This document shows positions 43,882-54,521 of a DNA stretch of 64,000 nt, piece after piece (the first letter of the stretch is position 1; the number at the start of each line of letters is the position of its first letter). The DNA comes from Didymella arachidicola (taxonomy: Eukaryota; Ascomycota; Dothideomycetes; Pleosporales; Didymellaceae). Below the pieces are notes generated by a model. The model saw only the letters and a program-made list of their open reading frames with translations. It did not search any database and was not told the DNA's origin. The translations under genes were made by a program, and so were the position numbers. Location of the stretch: NCBI GenBank assembly GCA_016630955.3, contig CM049998.1, forward strand, positions 744,001-808,000. Reading direction: 5' to 3'.

Positions 43882-45081
43882 TGAGGTCTTGTGCTAATTG
43901 CACATTGGTACTGCCAGGCCCAGGGGGGTGGTACAGGCCAGCATTGATGCTTGGAATGTGTCAAGGCGAGGGACCAATTTGAGGAATGACAGCCTGCGGA
44001 CGGGAGAGGCGACCGACAACTTTATAGAAGTATACTTTTGAGAACCTTGGTAACCGGTACGAGTGATGAATTAGCCTACCTGAGCACCCTGATGGCGGAA
44101 TCAATGCCACCGAGGCTTTGTGGCGACTCCGGTGAGCGGTCATCTTTGGAATGCTGGTTGGCGGATTACCCGAAGGGGCAATTCATTGACACTTTCACAC
44201 TCGACAGCCATGCTGTTGCCGACATTGTCCGAGTCTAAGAAGCTACGAACATTACGACCAGGAAGATGAAATTTTGAAATCCGCGGCCTCGTCGGACAGG
44301 TGACATCATAAGAGTCTATATATCTACCAATGAAGACAATCACGTGTGAACCACATATAAACGGTCGGGATTCCCTCGTGTTAGGCAGTGTTCCAAGTTG
44401 ATCCTGGCTGCACTCGCTGCGACAGACGGAGCGTCACGGAGGAGAGCTGCCTTTCTAATTTCGTCAAGGACGTGCATCTCGTTGCTCTTTTCTCATCACC
44501 TGAGATTACATGGCATGGTGACATCCAGCTTTACGGGCAGATCTAAAAGTGTTCTTTCATCATTGACCCCGACAACTAGGCCTTGTCATCTTGACCGTCG
44601 CGCTTTCTTCTCGTCCCCACCCTATAACTCAAATCAACTCCTCCGTCGCTCCGCTGTTCCACCACTTCGTCATCCTTGGCTCAGTTTCGTGCACCTAGTC
44701 AGCCATCTTGACAGCCTTTTCGACGCAATGTTTCAGATATCCATAGAATCCATGGAATAGTGAAGGTTTCGGAGCCCAGTGGAACGACTGGACACAAAGC
44801 CAGTCCAATTTCCTCAATCGCTCAATGCCGCCATACAAATCCATTGGTCCTCTCTCTATATCTCTCTTGCCTCTCGCGTCAGCGCCTGCATACACTTCTT
44901 CAAAGCGCCTAAGTATCTACTTCACTGAAGAAGGGAGGATAAGGATGGCTGAGCCGTTGTCGCCACCCGCACCGATGGAGAAACCACTGAAATCACGAAG
45001 CGCAAATTTGTCTCTGGAAACGTTTTGTCAGCTGCTTGAAGAAAAAGTGTGAAGCCAAGATCGCGAACCCGGAGACAGTCG
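43882..45081. other. Flank of the LINE, no intact gene
   Basis: About 1.2 kb. Short ORFs on both strands, including a 120-codon plus-strand one at 44398-44760, show no domain. The right end may contain the decayed C-terminal part of the SMI1/KNR4-like relic. Confidence 0.4.
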
Positions 45082-46150
45082 TCAGAGGTATCGATCCACT
45101 ACTGTATGCCGTAGAGTAGGCGCCTGGGTTGTTAGATCAGAATTTGATTCTGACGCGCAGGAACTCTTTATAATTGTCCGGCAAAGCAGCCCCCGGCAGC
45201 AAAAGCTCTTCGCCTGATACCGTTGCACTACAAAGACTCCTCTCCAACTTGGCGATCTGTTCTTCAGTCGCTGGCTTCCGTCGAGTCTGAGGATGCTCCT
45301 CGCCCTCAATAAAAACCTGTGTCTTATAGGCTTCCTTAAGTAGATCTACCAAATCGACGATGCTTTTATCGGCGTAAAGCCGTGTAGGGTCATCGGTAAG
45401 ACGGCTCTTGATTAACTCGCAGCCTTCCCCAGTGTACTCATCGATAGCTGAGGTATCAATTCATAGAGCTGTACCGATTCTCGCAGCTTTGAGGTACTCC
45501 CAGATTTTCAGCCCAAGGTGCTGGCCAAGCCGCTGGGCCAGGTTGATTCTGAGATTATATGAATGCAGATCTGGGTGTTCCAAGGGGTCTTGAAAATGAC
45601 GATACAGGGTTGTGACCCTACGTTCGACGAGTGATCTTGCCGTTCCACTGTCACCAACCAGCATCGACTGAGCCTATTGATTCTCTGATCTTCTCCACGA
45701 TGCAAGGCTTCTGATATTCCAGCTCTTGTAAGCGGCCCTGCAACTCGGCTTCATCGACGCGGCCCTCCTCTAAGATTTGTCGCGCGAATTCAGTAGAAAG
45801 CCTTCAATCTGTTTCTCATTGTACTTGATCCAGAGCCACTGGTTGCGAACAAGATTCTGATGTCCATGAAAAAGGTTCTCCGGATCCGGTTGTTCGGACT
45901 ACGATGGGAGACAGTCATAAGCTTCTGAAGCTGCATACAAGCAAGTAAGACAATCAACAAATTCCCAAGGGAAGTAAAACGATTCAGGGTGTGAGCTGAG
46001 TTCGGCGTAACATTCTAGCCCGTGGCTATTGTCGTACAATGCCTGCAGTAGCGTATTTGCTTGCTGGAAAACCCAGAACAATTGGATTGAGCGCTTGCTC
46101 GTGTACTGGATGGGCGCGGCTGAAAGCTTCTTTCTTCGCCATGGAATCAG
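45082..46150 (-). pseudogene. SMI1/KNR4-like protein, degraded
   Basis: Pieces of one protein are readable in shifting frames on the minus strand. From the 5' side: SHPESFYFPWEFVDCLTCLY, stop TAG at 45901-45899, then FHGHQNLVRNQWLWIKYNEK. After a frameshift comes ILEEGRVDEAELQGRLQELE, then after another QDPLEHPDLHSYNLRINLAQ and LGLKIWEYLKAARIGTAL. A TGA at 45463-45461 follows, and then IDEYTGEGCELIKSRL, VDLVDLLKEAYKTQVF and LPDNYKEFLRV, which is the SMI1/KNR4 (SUKH) signature. The sequence then falls apart. Family members are cell-wall and signalling scaffold proteins in fungi. At least two stops and two frameshifts show it is dead. The assignment rests on the LPDNYKEFLRV region and overall feel of the family. 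Confidence 0.6.
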
Positions 46151-46519
46151 AGGTAGAGTTTTTTCGATACAATAATTCGAGATAGATGTAAAGTGTCGTG
46201 CTGAATGCAGGGGCGTCATGAAATAACGTACCTCTTCCGTACACTAGTGTAAGTACGCGACATCGACAGGCTGCAAGAGCAAGACCTTCCAGGCAGCAGG
46301 CGATACGACGTCATCTCTCTTTCCCAATCTGTCTGTTTTGATCCTGAGTTCAACCTCGATTTGCGGAACGTAGTTGTGGTCATGAATATTTGTGCATTGC
46401 AGGCAGCCTTACTAAGAACATTGGTGTACTGACCGAGTAAGGTCTGGAAATTGCGCTCAACACAAGAAAGAGGGATATCCAACATGAACAAGAAAACAAA
46501 TGACATGATTGAGAAAGAT
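46151..46519. other. Decayed region downstream of the Zn2Cys6 gene
   Basis: About 370 bases that probably once coded for the rest of the regulatory domain of the following factor. A minus-strand ORF (46216-46689) covers it in a different frame, with no convincing domain. Confidence 0.4.
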
Positions 46520-47968
46520 CTACCACGTGAAAGAGTGTTGCAAAGGCGTGGGGTCGCGGTTGGGGGTTTTGCGAATGCTTGCGAAGACGACAAGCATCTG
46601 TGCGGCTTCAATGCCGCCATTCTCCTGCCAAAATGTCGACCCAGTGGTCTGTTGCATGGCGAGATCGTAGCAGGTGTCGAGAAGAGCATTGGTGCTTTCA
46701 GGGCTTTCCTTGATCCTCAGCTTCATTCCGGTGGCCATGGCCATGAAGACATGGAACCTCGCCATAGACATGGACGCGACTGGAATTGAAGGCGAGGCCT
46801 TTTGTGGATTTGGATACACCATTTCACACAATTGCGCGAATGAGCTTGTAGGCATGCCGTATACTTGTGGTGCATTGGCCTCTATGTGCTGCATAAACTC
46901 TGTGGTCAGAGTTTCAGCCTCAAAACGACTAGGCAAAAGCGTTGTCGAGACGGCCCGGCTACGATCTGTGTAACTCGAGTGGGTTGAGGGGGGCGCAGGG
47001 CTGGGTGCAAATACACCCTGTCGTGGTAATCGCGGTGCTGAAGCGGCGAAGGGCATTAGGTCGTCGTCGACTTCAGGAATTGGCGACATGGCTTGGTCGT
47101 CGCTTGCAAAGGAGGTAGAGGAATTGGAGGTGTTGCGCGAGTGGCTTCGACTTCGCCCGCTGGTCTTTTGCCCTGGTTGTATTTGGGCCATGAATTCCCA
47201 AGATGGGGCCGTATGTGGTTCCAGCGGCGAAGAGCTTTGCTTGCCTCCGAGGAGATGTGGTGGAATCGAAGCAAATTGCGGGGGAACCGAGGTGGGTGGC
47301 ATGTCGGGGGACGATGCCCGTGTGGTACCTGACCAGAATGAAGGTACTGGTGATTCTAACGGCGATGCCACATTGGGGACATGCTCACATTGATTGATCG
47401 CGATCGTAGGCATACTGCTCTGCGAGAATTCTCCAATATTTATCCTACTGGCGTCGAACGAACTCGTAAATGCAGTATCGAGATTTATCGGTGGTGGTGG
47501 AGTATCTTGCCAATTGAAATCTACTGATGCGGCTGCAAGGATCGTTCCATCAATGCCTTCCATGCCATGCATTGGCGCGTTGACGTGTGCAGCAAGCTGG
47601 GACTCGAGCTGGTGTATTCGACTTTCTAGCGCTTCTCTATGTTCTCTTAATAAGTGTAAGTTGCGTGCTATCAAGTGACAACGCGAGGCCGCAGTCGACT
47701 TACGATGCGACTAGTTCTTTTGGTTTCTGTGTCCTCACGCATTGTAAGGAGAATCGTTTACAAGTACTGCAAGGTGTGTCTCCGTCGCAGCGAATCTTTC
47801 GTCGCCGACACCGTTCGCAGGCGTTAGAAACGGACTTTCTTCGGGGCTGCCAATCCTTGACAGATGTGGGAGAGAAGCGGTTGGGCCCTTCATTAGGAGG
47901 GAGAGAGGCTGCCTACTGTCAGTCTAAAATACTGCAATTGCTGAAATGAACGTACTGAAGGGACACAT
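46520..47968 (-). CDS. Zn2Cys6 transcription factor, short or truncated regulatory domain
   Basis: Three exons are proposed: 47968-47956 (13 nt), 47908-47704 and 47645-46520, giving 447 residues. After MCPFTSLPPNEGPNRFSP comes an intact binuclear zinc cluster with spacing C-x2-C-x6-C-x5-C-x2-C-x6-C (ACERCRRRKIRC). A coiled-coil linker EHREALESRIHQLESQL follows for dimerisation. A long Ser/Pro/Thr-rich disordered part comes next (HSRNTSNSSTSFASDDQ), and then the start of a fungal middle-homology region (FAQLCEMVYPNPQ, MARFHVFMAMATGMKLR, NALLDTCYDLAMQQ, AAQMLVVFAS). The frame stops soon after that, where this domain should go on for a few hundred residues, so it may be a decayed 3' end. The second intron acceptor (TTATTAAG) was chosen because it restores the coiled coil. 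Confidence 0.7.
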
Positions 47969-48882
47969 AGTCGCAGGGTAGCAGTAAAGGACTCCGCGCC
48001 GGATAGTAAGCTTTCCGTAAAGATGGCGCTCAATGTGGACACAACCTTGGAAAGCCTGCAATAGCTGAGGGAAAGGGAGAAAGATCAGGGCGAACAGGAC
48101 GGGAGACGAGATCAGTGAATGTTTTACAGCCCGTCAGAAGTCGCGGTGACAATCCTATTTGGGGTGACTAATCGTCTGTGCCTGCCGTGGAAGAAGTGCG
48201 GAAAGATCACAGAAGCGCCGCGGGAAAGGCACGACACGGATCTCAGACAGTTCGCCCCTCATCGCCATCTGCGACATGAGCAGCCTTGCGCATGGGGCAC
48301 TGCGTTGCCCCTTGCCTTGCTACGGAACATTCTTTGTGCCGCGTCGACTTTCCTCTAGTTTGAATGAGCCTCGCAATGGCGGAGGGAGCGGAGTGGGGTC
48401 CGCTTCTGCATAATTCGCGTCGTGAAGCACTCCAGACGCGTCTTCAGCCGCCAGACCCACAGCACAAAAACATACGGAGACCCATCGGACATTCACCGCG
48501 CACTTCAAACAATGCCAAGCAATAGCAACAAGCCTTTTGAACTGCCGAGATCCTGACGCGCTGCAGAGAACATCCTCAGGTTTCGTCCGCACCCAGGCGT
48601 TTATCATTTGCCCTGTTCCTCCAATCAGAGGTCATATCAGTCAGGCATTCGGAAGCGTCCATGCGAAGCTGGTTCTGTAGTCGGTGCGTCGTTTCACGCG
48701 TCACATCTGTCTCTCGATGTCGCAAGTCACAGGCTCTGCGAGCGCATTGCTGATGCGTCAGATGTATGGAGACCTTGGGAAGCATAAGTGAAAACCTCAA
48801 TGCTGCCTCGAGCACGCTATTGCGTCACACTCTAACGACGGTCGCATTGATAATCTACGAGTGTAGGACATCCTCTGACGCA
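47969..48882. other. Intergenic
   Basis: About 910 bases: the promoter of the Zn2Cys6 gene and the 3' flank of the FAD oxidase. Only random short ORFs are seen. Confidence 0.5.
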
Positions 48883-50962
48883 TCACACACGGCACAAAGG
48901 CCCGTTGGTCGACTGAACACCGATAGTGCCCTCGTCCTCAACCCTCCAACTCTCACTGCCCACGCCGTGGTGAACGTAGAACAGCTCAGTTGGATCGAAC
49001 TTTTTCTTCAGCTCCAGGAGCCTTGGATAGTTCGTGCCAAAGAAAGACTGTTGCCAGTCAGGCTCGCCAATCTGCGCCTCGTTTGCATATGCACCACCGC
49101 CAAGCGTCACTTCACGAAGCGGAAGCATGATCTCGCTATTCAGCTTCTCGTCAGCAGCCTTCCATCCGGCAGCAGTCTGGCTGGGAGCAGCGTTGACAAC
49201 GACGAACTGGGACTGCAAGTTACGAAACGCTGGATTGACGGCATTGACCCCCAAGTCGAACTCATCAGCGGCGTGTTGGTGGTACCAAACCAGCATCGTA
49301 GCCTTGTCGACAGCATTTCTGACAGCTGCAAACGTTTTGTTGCGAATAGTCTCGTCTGCCCAATTCTTCGTAGGGATGAAGCGGTTGCCTTGGATAGCGC
49401 CCGCTGCCCCAATGTGGTAGTCGTAGGTAGCAAATGTGGCCTGGTAGGCAGAGTACACTGTGTCATGATACGTCGTATTGGGGGCGAGGGTAATGTTGAG
49501 CTCTACGGCCCTCCGGTAGAGCGGCTCAACCAGCGCCTCATACTCCTCGACGGTCTTGTTGGTCGCGAAAAAGGGAGACATGGTCCACATGTAGCTGCCA
49601 GGGGCAAGCCTCATGACATTACCCCACGAGTAGGTTTTGTTGCCATTGTAAACTGGAAAGTTATCCCAGTAGAACCTCAACAGTTCCCAGAAAGCCTCAG
49701 CAGAGACCATCTCAGAAGTCATAACAGTCCAGGACGAGGTCGTTACTGGAAGCTTGGGATGGACCTTGACGACCGCTGAGGAGATAATACCAAAGGTGCC
49801 ACCGCCCCCACCGAGCATTGCCCAGTACAGATCGCTGTTTACTGACTGAGTGGCAGTAACGAATCGACCACTTGCAAGCACGACTTCGAGCGCCACGACT
49901 TGGTCGGCGCCGGTACCGAAAAGCTGCATTAAGGGGCTGTGGCCGCCACCTGTCGAGTAGCCTCCGAATATACCCACAGTCTAGGGCTACTCAGTATGAT
50001 ATATACAGTAAGTAATACGTGGGTCTTACAGGGCAAATACCTGTAACTGCAGTTACACCGTACTTCGCGGCAGCCTGCAGCAGTTCAAAGGCCTGCACAC
50101 CAGAACCGACTTTGAACACAGGGCCAGAGTAGTTTGGACTCTCATAGTTCTTAATGAATTGGATCTCTTTTAGTCCGTGAGTCCAAATGCTGAGCGCGCC
50201 TTTGCCGACTGATCTGCCGTTGTAGTCATGTCCAGTGTTGCGGATCGTGAGACGCAGATTCAATGAGCGAGCCAGATTCACGGCCAATTGAATCTGAGCA
50301 ACTTTACTGACTTTCACAGCATACTCTGCAATCCCACCTTGCGTGCAAGTACCATTGGCAGCGTTTCCGGCCGCTGGGATTGGGCATGTCATACCAGAGT
50401 ACAGTACGTTCATCAAAGCGCCGTTGTCGCCATAGCTGCATCAGTTAGTACTGCTCTATTTTGAAGAGAGGAAGCAAACTTACTAAGGCTCTTCCGCCAA
50501 TTGGTTCTCGACGAGATATGCACACCTCTTAGAATCGTAGTTGTTGTAGGTCGAATTGGGGTAGCAGGGTGATCCAATTGGCACGACAGGCTCGAGAGCA
50601 CCACCGAGGAGCGAATCGATCAACGCCCAGACATATTTACTGGGGTACAGTGCGTCTCCAGGCATCGTCTTGCAACGCTGAGCATTTCGAGCGCGGCGGC
50701 TACGCTCAGCCGAAGTAGTATTCGCATCGCCGAACTCGAACAGCGAAGCAATTGCGGCGACTTCAGGGCTCGTCTGAAGCTCAGCAATGACGTTTTCTGT
50801 CAGTTGGACAGTCTCCCAGTCGAAGAGGGGCACATTGGCAGGTGTTAAGGAGGCGGTGACGGTCTCTTCAGCTGGAGCTATGGATGCAGTGACGGAAACA
50901 ATGGAGCTTCGCGCACTTACGAGAGCAGCACAGGCTGCAACAAGCACAAATGGCTTCGACAT
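48883..50962 (-). CDS. Secreted FAD-linked oxidase (BBE-like, bicovalent flavin)
   Basis: Oxidoreductase of the berberine-bridge/FAD_binding_4 family, probably acting on sugars, alcohols or secondary-metabolite intermediates outside the cell or in the secretory path. Exons 50962-50484, 50435-50030 and 49980-48883 encode 660 residues, with introns of 48 and 49 nt. A signal peptide is visible (MSKPFVLVAACAALVSARSS). The PCMH flavin domain holds TIRNTGHDYNGRS, whose His229 should bind FAD, and TGICPTVGIFGGYSTGGGHS, whose Cys294 should form the second flavin bond. The C-terminal BBE segment YPRLLELKKKFDPTELFYV is typical. Several N-glycosylation sequons occur (NGT, NKT, NIT). Substrate cannot be deduced. 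It is divergent from the lactate dehydrogenase gene about 1.4 kb away. Confidence 0.94.
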
Positions 50963-52361
50963 CTTGAGGACTTGCCGCTTTGCCAGGATTTGAACACGCT
51001 GCTCACAAGGCTGATGGAGCATGCGAAGTCTTTATGGAAGCACTGGTTGCTCGAAATGGCACGGCACAGGACCATGCAAGAGCGGACGTTTCATCTCTTC
51101 TGCGTACAGTATTTGCCATGGAGGATGCACGAGGCGATGCATGATTGGCAGAATGCAACCATAGTGCCTGAAGTTCTGATATTGCCCGCGGGAAGGATTC
51201 GCCACGAGTCAGGGAGCTTACGCCCAGAGGACCCTGCAGAGTACCTAGGTAGACGAGAACATGTCTGCAGGCGTGACGAAAACATTCAGCTAATCATATT
51301 CAAAATGGTAATGGCAGAATTCTAGCGGGACGACCGATCTTAATCGAAGGGTCGCATTTGATTGAGCTCCTTCCTCCGTTGGTCATGGGGCATGCAGTCA
51401 AAGGCCGGCATTAGTATTGTCGAGACCATGGATCGCAGTTAGACACAGCGTACAGCGGGTCAATTGATAGCACATTGCAGGAAAATTACATGCGGAGTAA
51501 CAGAGGCAATAGCATGCAGGAGGCACAGCCCGCTTAGAATCCACAATGCGGATCGGTCGGGCGGCTCGAGCTTTTGCGTCTGAGCAAGAGAACGTGGGAC
51601 CAGACGCTCTTGCCTATCGGTGTCCAAGCAGAAAGACAGTCATGGGCTGAGCGTGTTATGTACTTGCTACTAGGTTCGTTGGTTTGTTCCTATGGTCTCC
51701 TGCGAGCTGAGTTCTATGGTCTAACGATACTGGCCTCGATTTTTGTAGGCACGTTTCCATGTGTCTGCATCCGCCCATACGACCTCGATCCGCTCAACAC
51801 TCCAGTAGCTAGCGCAAATCCATGCAGAAAGGGACACTTGGTGGTTTTGACATGATTGGTGCACGCCTCGCTACGCAGTGAATTCTTGATCTCAATACTC
51901 GTGGTCAAGAAAGCCCGAACTTACGCGATAAATCTAGTGGCACATGTACCAAATGAGCGCTAGAAAGATCAGAAGAACCAACAGTAGAAGCCCCGAGCAA
52001 CGTGATTGATTATGCTTTGATCGCTTCACTGATGGATGCTGAGAACGATGCTGACACTTGCCTGAGCTCTCAAGAGCAGTAGCCGTAAAAAGGCGCCATA
52101 ACGTCATCAACTGGTTACTCACCTTTGCGCTTTCCTACTGCCACTCTCACAAAAATCGAGTCTCACCCCAGATGTCCAGCACCACTAGAGCTAGTAACCG
52201 GTGGCCTGCCAAGCTCAGGCCTTCGGCTATCGATCACCCGGTCTTCTCGCCGAATGATGGGGGTTATTGCCGGGGTAGCGCCTCCTCATTAAGTGCGCGT
52301 CTAGTGGTTGGCCACTCGACGCACAACTATACAACAATCGCAAGCTTGAAGAGACGGCACA
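50963..52361. other. Divergent region, FAD oxidase and cytochrome b2-like gene
   Basis: About 1.4 kb. ORFs of 60-135 codons occur but none shows a domain. Probably promoters of the two divergent oxidoreductase genes. Confidence 0.45.
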
Positions 52362-53983
52362 ATGGGACACATCAATGGCGCCGAGGTCGCGAGACACACC
52401 ACGAAGAAGGACTGTTGGATAGTGCTGGACTCGCACGTGTACGATGTGACGCGTTTCTTGTCTGAGCACCCGGGCGGCGCACCAATTATCTTGAAGAATG
52501 CCGGAACCGTGAGTGTGTTGGAAATGGTGCAGGTACACGGTTGACGAAATTCAGGATGCGACAGAGGAGTTTAAGAAGTACCACCCAGTGAGCTATCTAA
52601 AGGACTACATTGATCAATCATCCGTACTGGGCCCGGTGGATCCCAACACCCTGGGGCAATTGCGAGAGCCGCAGAAGGAGGCGGCGAAGACACCGTCGGA
52701 AACGAACACATCACCAGGCATTCCACATGTATCGATGTGTGTCCAAACACCAGACTTCGAGACTGCCGCGAAGGCAGTACTGCCGCATAAGTCCTATATC
52801 TACGCTTCTGGATCAGCCAACACCGGTGCGTCTTTAAAAGGTAATCTTGACGACTGGGGTCGCGTCTCCTTCCGTCCACGTGTGATGCGTAATGTGGGCG
52901 ACGTCGATATGCGCCGCAAGATCTTCGGCCACAGCTCGCAGTATCCGTTTTATATCTCGCCCATGGGCACGCTCGGCGCGATTCACAACGAAGCCGAACC
53001 AGCTATGGTCAAGGGCGCGGTGCGCAAGGGCGCACACATGGTCATCAGCACGGCGAGCACCAAATCGAGCGACCAGATCATGCAGAGCTATGTCGACGAA
53101 CAGGCAGCACTTGATAACAAGAGCCCAACGAGATTGTTCTATCAGTACTACATGCCTGTGGACCGTACAAAGGCGATTGAACTTATGCATCTGGTCAAGA
53201 AGGCTGGATACCAGGGATTATGGATCACAGTCGATACACCAGTGCTCGGAAAACGAACAGCAGACCGCTACCTGCAGGCTGAAGAGGCATTGGCTGTCGG
53301 CCTGGAAGAAGAGGAGACCGCCGAGTGGGAGACCGACAGTTCGCCTGAGAAAGACAACGAAACTGGCAGTGATAACGCCTTCGCGCCAGCAATGGGTGGG
53401 CGCGTCGTTCGCGGGCAGCTGAGCCCACACACGACCTGGGAGGATCTGGAATGGATTCGCAAGGAGTGGGAAGGGCCAATCGTGCTGAAGGGCATACAGA
53501 CTGCGGATGATGCAAAATTGGCGCTGGACTATGGGTGTGATGGCATCCTGCTGAGTAACCATGGTGGTCGACAGATGCACACTGCGCCCAGTGCATTGAT
53601 GACGCTATTGGAGATCCGGGCGTATTACCCTGAGGTCATTGGCAAGCTGGAGATTTTCCTCGATGGTGGACTACGAGACGGCAACGACGTGCTCAAGGCG
53701 CTATGTCTGGGCGCGACAGCGGTCGGTGTCGGCAGGCCGTTCCTGTATGCGCTTGCAGCGTACGGCACGAAGGGTGTCGAGCGTTGCGTTGATGGTGAGT
53801 GTGACTTGTCTCAGGGAGCTCCGAAGCTAATCTATCGCAGTGCTGGCTGAGGAGCTGCAGATGGGCATGCGTTTGCTGGGTATCACGTCGCTCGACCAGT
53901 GCAGGCCAGACATGGTCAACGCCAGCCGTCTGCTGAACGAGATGTGGCGACCAGAGCATGTCATCTTGAAGAGCAGGCTGTGA
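52362..53983 (+). CDS. CYB2: Cytochrome b2-type L-lactate dehydrogenase (FMN, heme b)
   Basis: Oxidises an L-2-hydroxy acid such as lactate, passing electrons from FMN to a cytochrome b5 domain. Exons 52362-52508, 52555-53794 and 53841-53983 give 509 residues; both introns are 46 nt. The start MGHINGAEVARHTTKKDCW enters the cytochrome b5 domain at once, with heme ligands His36 (SEHPGG) and His59 (KKYHP). The FMN TIM-barrel follows: YPFYISPMGTLG, LFYQYYMPVDRTK, GLWITVDTPVLGKRTADRYL, IVLKGIQTADDAKLA, and the catalytic-base motif LLSNHGGRQMHT, then EIFLDGGLRDGNDVLKALCL. There is no mitochondrial leader, unlike yeast Cyb2, so it may be cytosolic or act on another 2-hydroxy acid. An acidic insert (EEEETAEWETDSSPEKDNE) replaces part of loop 4, a protease-sensitive loop in the yeast enzyme. 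Confidence 0.94.
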
Positions 53984-54409
53984 TTGAGAGAACCTGAATT
54001 TCGCAATCGACCGTATCGCAACGCTGTGCTGCAGTATTCAGCAGCGCCCACAGTGACCACGCCTACAAATGTCCGAGACTCAATACTGGTCAGTTTTGAT
54101 AGGGCAGCTTATTATCGCTGACTGCGCCGTGCTCTTCGTCCCACCAGCGGCCATCCCGCGCCGCCAAGTCGCAGTTCATCACACACCATCCCGACTTCCT
54201 CTAGATTGTAGACTTATTACCCGTTCGTTCTTTCACGATACTGATCAGTTTCGACGAGGCTACTTGTTCTCGCTGATGGTGGTGTTCAAGTAGCCCCACC
54301 ATCCCGCTAGCGCCATCCTGCGCAAAGATATCAACATGGATCTGCAGCCTCTTGCGATTTATTTGCATTATATTTTAACTAAATCTTCGGTCTTCCATCA
54401 GATCATCTA
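53984..54409. other. Intergenic before tRNA
   Basis: About 430 bases downstream of the lactate dehydrogenase gene. No gene is seen; the stretch just before the tRNA is AT-rich (ATTTGCATTATATTTTAAC), as often seen before pol III genes. Confidence 0.5.
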
Positions 54410-54521
54410 GGTGAGGTGGCCGAGTTGGTTATGGCGCCAGGTTAAGGTTCCTCCTTAGCAATGCTGAGCAATCAGCTTCCTGGTCACGAAAGTGGCGCGA
54501 GTTCGAGTCTCGTCCTCATCA
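54410..54521 (+). tRNA. tRNA-Leu (anticodon AAG), with 30-nt intron
   Basis: Acceptor stem GGTGAGG pairs with CCTCATC (one G-T pair), with discriminator A at 54521. The D-arm holds GCCGAGTTGGTTATGGCGCC (A box). The anticodon stem CCAGG (54437-54441) pairs with CCTGG (54479-54483). The loop reads TTAAGG, then the intron at 54448-54477, then T, giving anticodon AAG at 54444-54446. The intron sits one base 3' of the anticodon, the normal place. A long variable arm (CAC-GAAA-GTG) marks the leucine/serine class, and GCGAGTTCGAGTCTCGT forms the T-arm (B box). Confidence 0.93.
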
